NCBI GenBank assembly: GCA_947385085.1
Contig: CANDJN010000007.1
Coordinates: 4,458 to 68,457, forward strand
DNA length: 64,000 bases
Source of the DNA: an uncultured Erysipelotrichaceae bacterium
Lineage (GTDB): Bacteria > Bacillota_I > Bacilli_A > Erysipelotrichales > Erysipelotrichaceae
Direction of reading: 5' to 3'
Shown: one piece after another, positions 62,586-64,000 of the stretch
How the letters are laid out: every line of letters begins with the position of its first letter
How positions within the stretch are numbered: the stretch's first letter is position 1
Translations under genes and position numbers: made by a program
Notes under the pieces: generated by a model
Told to the model about the DNA's origin: nothing
Database searches by the model: none
Seen by the model: only the letters and a program-made list of their open reading frames with translations

Positions 62586-62918
62586 TTATTTTAGAATCTT
62601 AACGATCTTTAATAATTGTTCTTTCACTCTTATATCGCAGGAATGCAATTCTTTAAGAATCTCGTTGTCCAATACAGAAGCAGATTGAGAGTATTCTTTT
62701 GACAAAACATAGTCAACGGTTACCTCTAAAGCATTGCAAATGCACACCAACGTTTGTAAAGATACTTTGACACGATTATTTTCAATGTTGCTAATGTGAC
62801 TGACATTAACATTTGCCATTGTTGCGACATATTCTTGTGTTAAACCTTTTGATAATCGTATTTCACGTAATTTACTGCTTAGTGTTTTAAAATCAATATT
62901 CTTATTTTCAATGCACAT
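62586..62918 (-). CDS. XRE/Cro-CI family transcriptional regulator
   Basis: 110 residues. A helix-turn-helix domain at about 14-68 (LREIRLSKGLTQEYVATMAN, VSHISNIENNRVKVSLQTL) is followed by a short helical tail. GGGGTGATA precedes the ATG. It diverges from the zinc-ribbon/DUF4352-type gene, whose promoter lies in the shared 106-base interval. Local autoregulation and control of that neighbour are plausible but not shown. This region is AT-rich compared with the central housekeeping genes. Confidence 0.88.
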   Translation of the reverse strand: MCIENKNIDFKTLSSKLREIRLSKGLTQEYVATMANVNVSHISNIENNRVKVSLQTLVCICNALEVTVDYVLSKEYSQSASVLDNEILKELHSCDIRVKEQLLKIVKILK

Positions 62919-62941
62919 GTTATCACCCCTTTATTTTCTGA

Positions 62942-62970
62942 TTGTAATATTTTTATAGCTATGATATAAT
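62942..62970 (+). promoter_or_regulatory. Promoter of the zinc-ribbon/DUF4352-type gene
   Basis: TTGTAA (62942-62947), a 17-base spacer ending in TGA, and TATAAT (62965-62970). It lies in the interval shared with the XRE regulator, so it could be that regulator's target. Confidence 0.7.
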
Positions 62971-63024
62971 AACCCAGAAGTATAAAATATATACTATTAG
63001 ACATATAGAAAAGGAGAAGCCAAG

Positions 63025-63657
63025 ATGAAAAAAGATGGAACAAAACTATGTAAGCATTGCAATTCGGAAATACCGGCAAGTGCAAAGGTGTGTCCTAATT
63101 GCCGTAAAAAGCAAGGCATGAAATTATGGAAGATAATTTTAGGGGTCATTGTAGTAGTTGGCGTTATCGGAGCAATAGCAGGTGGAGGTAGCAAAAAGCC
63201 TTCATCAAAGGAAGCAGAAGGTAATGATGGATCAAATTCAACAGAAAAGAATGAAGAAAAGACAGAGTTTGCACAGAATGAAACCGTTGTATTTGAAGGT
63301 GTTGAGTTTACTGTTACGAACGTAGAAAAAACTACAGGAAGCCAATATGATACGTCAAAAGAAGGCTATGAGTACGTCATTGTTACTGTTAAAATTGAAA
63401 ACAAATCAGAAGAGAAAATTTCCTATAATTCATTAAATTGGAAAATGGAAAATAGCAAAGGACAGGAAACAGATACAGCCTTTACGATTGTCGATACAGA
63501 TACGGCATTGAATAGCGGAGATTTAAATGCAGGTGGCATGATTGAAGGCACTTTGACATTTGAAGAACCCCAAGGCGATACAGGCTTGAAATTAAACTAT
63601 TATGATAACGCATTGTTTGATGATAATGCGGCATTTAAAATTAAATTAGGTGCATAA
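63025..63657 (+). CDS. Zinc-ribbon, single-pass membrane protein with DUF4352-type domain
   Basis: 210 residues. A zinc ribbon uses Cys9, Cys12, Cys23 and Cys26. One membrane helix follows (about 33-53), then a Ser/Glu-rich linker. The external DUF4352-type beta sandwich (about 90-210) has NETVVFEGVEFTVTNVEKT, VIVTVKIENKSEEKISYN and GTLTFEEP. The zinc ribbon would be cytoplasmic. Such proteins are common in Firmicutes, with unknown ligands. AAAGGAG precedes the ATG. Confidence 0.82.
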   Translation: MKKDGTKLCKHCNSEIPASAKVCPNCRKKQGMKLWKIILGVIVVVGVIGAIAGGGSKKPSSKEAEGNDGSNSTEKNEEKTEFAQNETVVFEGVEFTVTNVEKTTGSQYDTSKEGYEYVIVTVKIENKSEEKISYNSLNWKMENSKGQETDTAFTIVDTDTALNSGDLNAGGMIEGTLTFEEPQGDTGLKLNYYDNALFDDNAAFKIKLGA

Positions 63658-63683
63658 CAAAACAGTGTATAAAGGAAACTATT

Positions 63684-63722
63684 AAGATGGGTAACTTCTA
63701 AAGAAGCGACCTATCTTTTTTT
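63684..63722 (+). terminator. Intrinsic terminator of the DUF4352-type gene
   Basis: AGATGGGT pairs with ACCTATCT (one G-U) and is followed by seven T residues. Confidence 0.75.
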
Positions 63723-63831
63723 GATAAACGCTATATTAGAAAAATACAGTGATACTTACAAGCATTACCGTTATATAGATTAAATTATTGACCAATGCAT
63801 AGTGTTAGAAATGAAGATGTTCCAAAAGTGA

Positions 63832-63859
63832 TTGACAAACATAGAAAAATAAGTACAAT
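63832..63859 (+). promoter_or_regulatory. Promoter of tRNA-Ser
   Basis: Consensus TTGACA (63832-63837), a 16-base spacer and TACAAT (63854-63859), 18 bases before the tRNA. The stretch 63723-63831 holds nothing I can name. Confidence 0.78.
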
Positions 63860-63877
63860 ATAAGGAGTAGTCTTTAT

Positions 63878-63965
63878 GGAGTCTTGTCCGAGTGGTTTAA
63901 GGTGCAGTCTTGGAAAGGCTGTGTGGTTCACGCCACCATGAGTTCGAATCTCATAGACTCCGCCA
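63878..63965 (+). tRNA. tRNA-Ser (GGA)
   Basis: 88 bases with encoded CCA and a long variable arm (GTGTGGTTCACGCCACC). Acceptor GGAGTCT / AGACTCC, discriminator G, anticodon GGA in TTGGAAA. Confidence 0.97.
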
Positions 63966-63977
63966 TATTGTTGTTTG

Positions 63978-64000
63978 AGCCTTTAAATAAAGGCTTTTTT
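63978..64000 (+). terminator. Terminator after tRNA-Ser (runs to the window end)
   Basis: AGCCTTT / AAAGGCT with an AAAT loop and a T run. The same AGCCTTTAAATAAAGG core occurs in the tRNA-Lys terminator. Confidence 0.85.

Overview
The window looks like a chromosomal segment of a low-to-moderate G+C Gram-positive (Firmicutes/Bacillota). Supporting features are SD-type ribosome sites, a methionine T-box, an L20-type infC leader, a LytR-CpsA-Psr protein, an LtaS-type phosphoglycerol transferase, a U32 peptidase pair and many intrinsic terminators. My best guess is the class Erysipelotrichia, but that is inferred from overall gene content and not proven by any single marker.

Positions 1-23.1 kb form a cell-surface glycopolymer locus. 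It opens with the 3' end of an MBOAT O-acyltransferase and an LCP ligase. An AT-rich three-gene operon follows: a UbiA-type prenyltransferase, a GT-C glycosyltransferase and a HAD-GtrA fusion. Their combination suggests synthesis, dephosphorylation, flipping and use of a polyprenyl-phosphate pentose. Next is an overlapping operon (6.65-17.1 kb): galE, a fused CMP-nonulosonate cytidylyltransferase/PseG-like protein, a NeuB-type synthase, a hexapeptide acyltransferase, a pyruvyl transferase, a Wzx flippase, a Wzy-like polymerase with an unassigned extra C-terminal domain, and a GT2. After that come an LtaS-type enzyme with an apparently dead HAD-like N-terminus, a TagA/WecG-WecB pair and an O-antigen ligase-like protein.

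Positions 23.2-46.4 kb are metabolic and housekeeping: gdhA; feoAB; an NAD-salvage pair (pncA-pncB) followed by a membrane protein; an alpha/beta hydrolase; an amidohydrolase-like protein lacking most of its barrel; a Met T-box followed by metNIQ; a membrane/coiled-coil pair; an asymmetric heterodimeric ABC exporter; sbcDC; and a sirtuin.

Positions 46.5-53 kb hold a GNAT, a gene-free tract with phased ACTG repeats beside tRNA-Lys, the infC-rpmI-rplT operon with an apparent non-AUG infC start, tRNA-Leu and tRNA-Cys, pepC, and a solitary AAA ATPase with a decayed duplicate of its 3' end just downstream.

Positions 53-64 kb hold a U32/TrhP pair, proS, an SDR, a large anchored surface protein, radC overlapping a SPOR-like membrane protein, a lipoprotein, a divergent XRE regulator and zinc-ribbon/DUF4352-type pair, and tRNA-Ser. 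I saw no CRISPR array, intact insertion sequence, rRNA or prophage. All functional calls come from reading the sequence; no database search was run.
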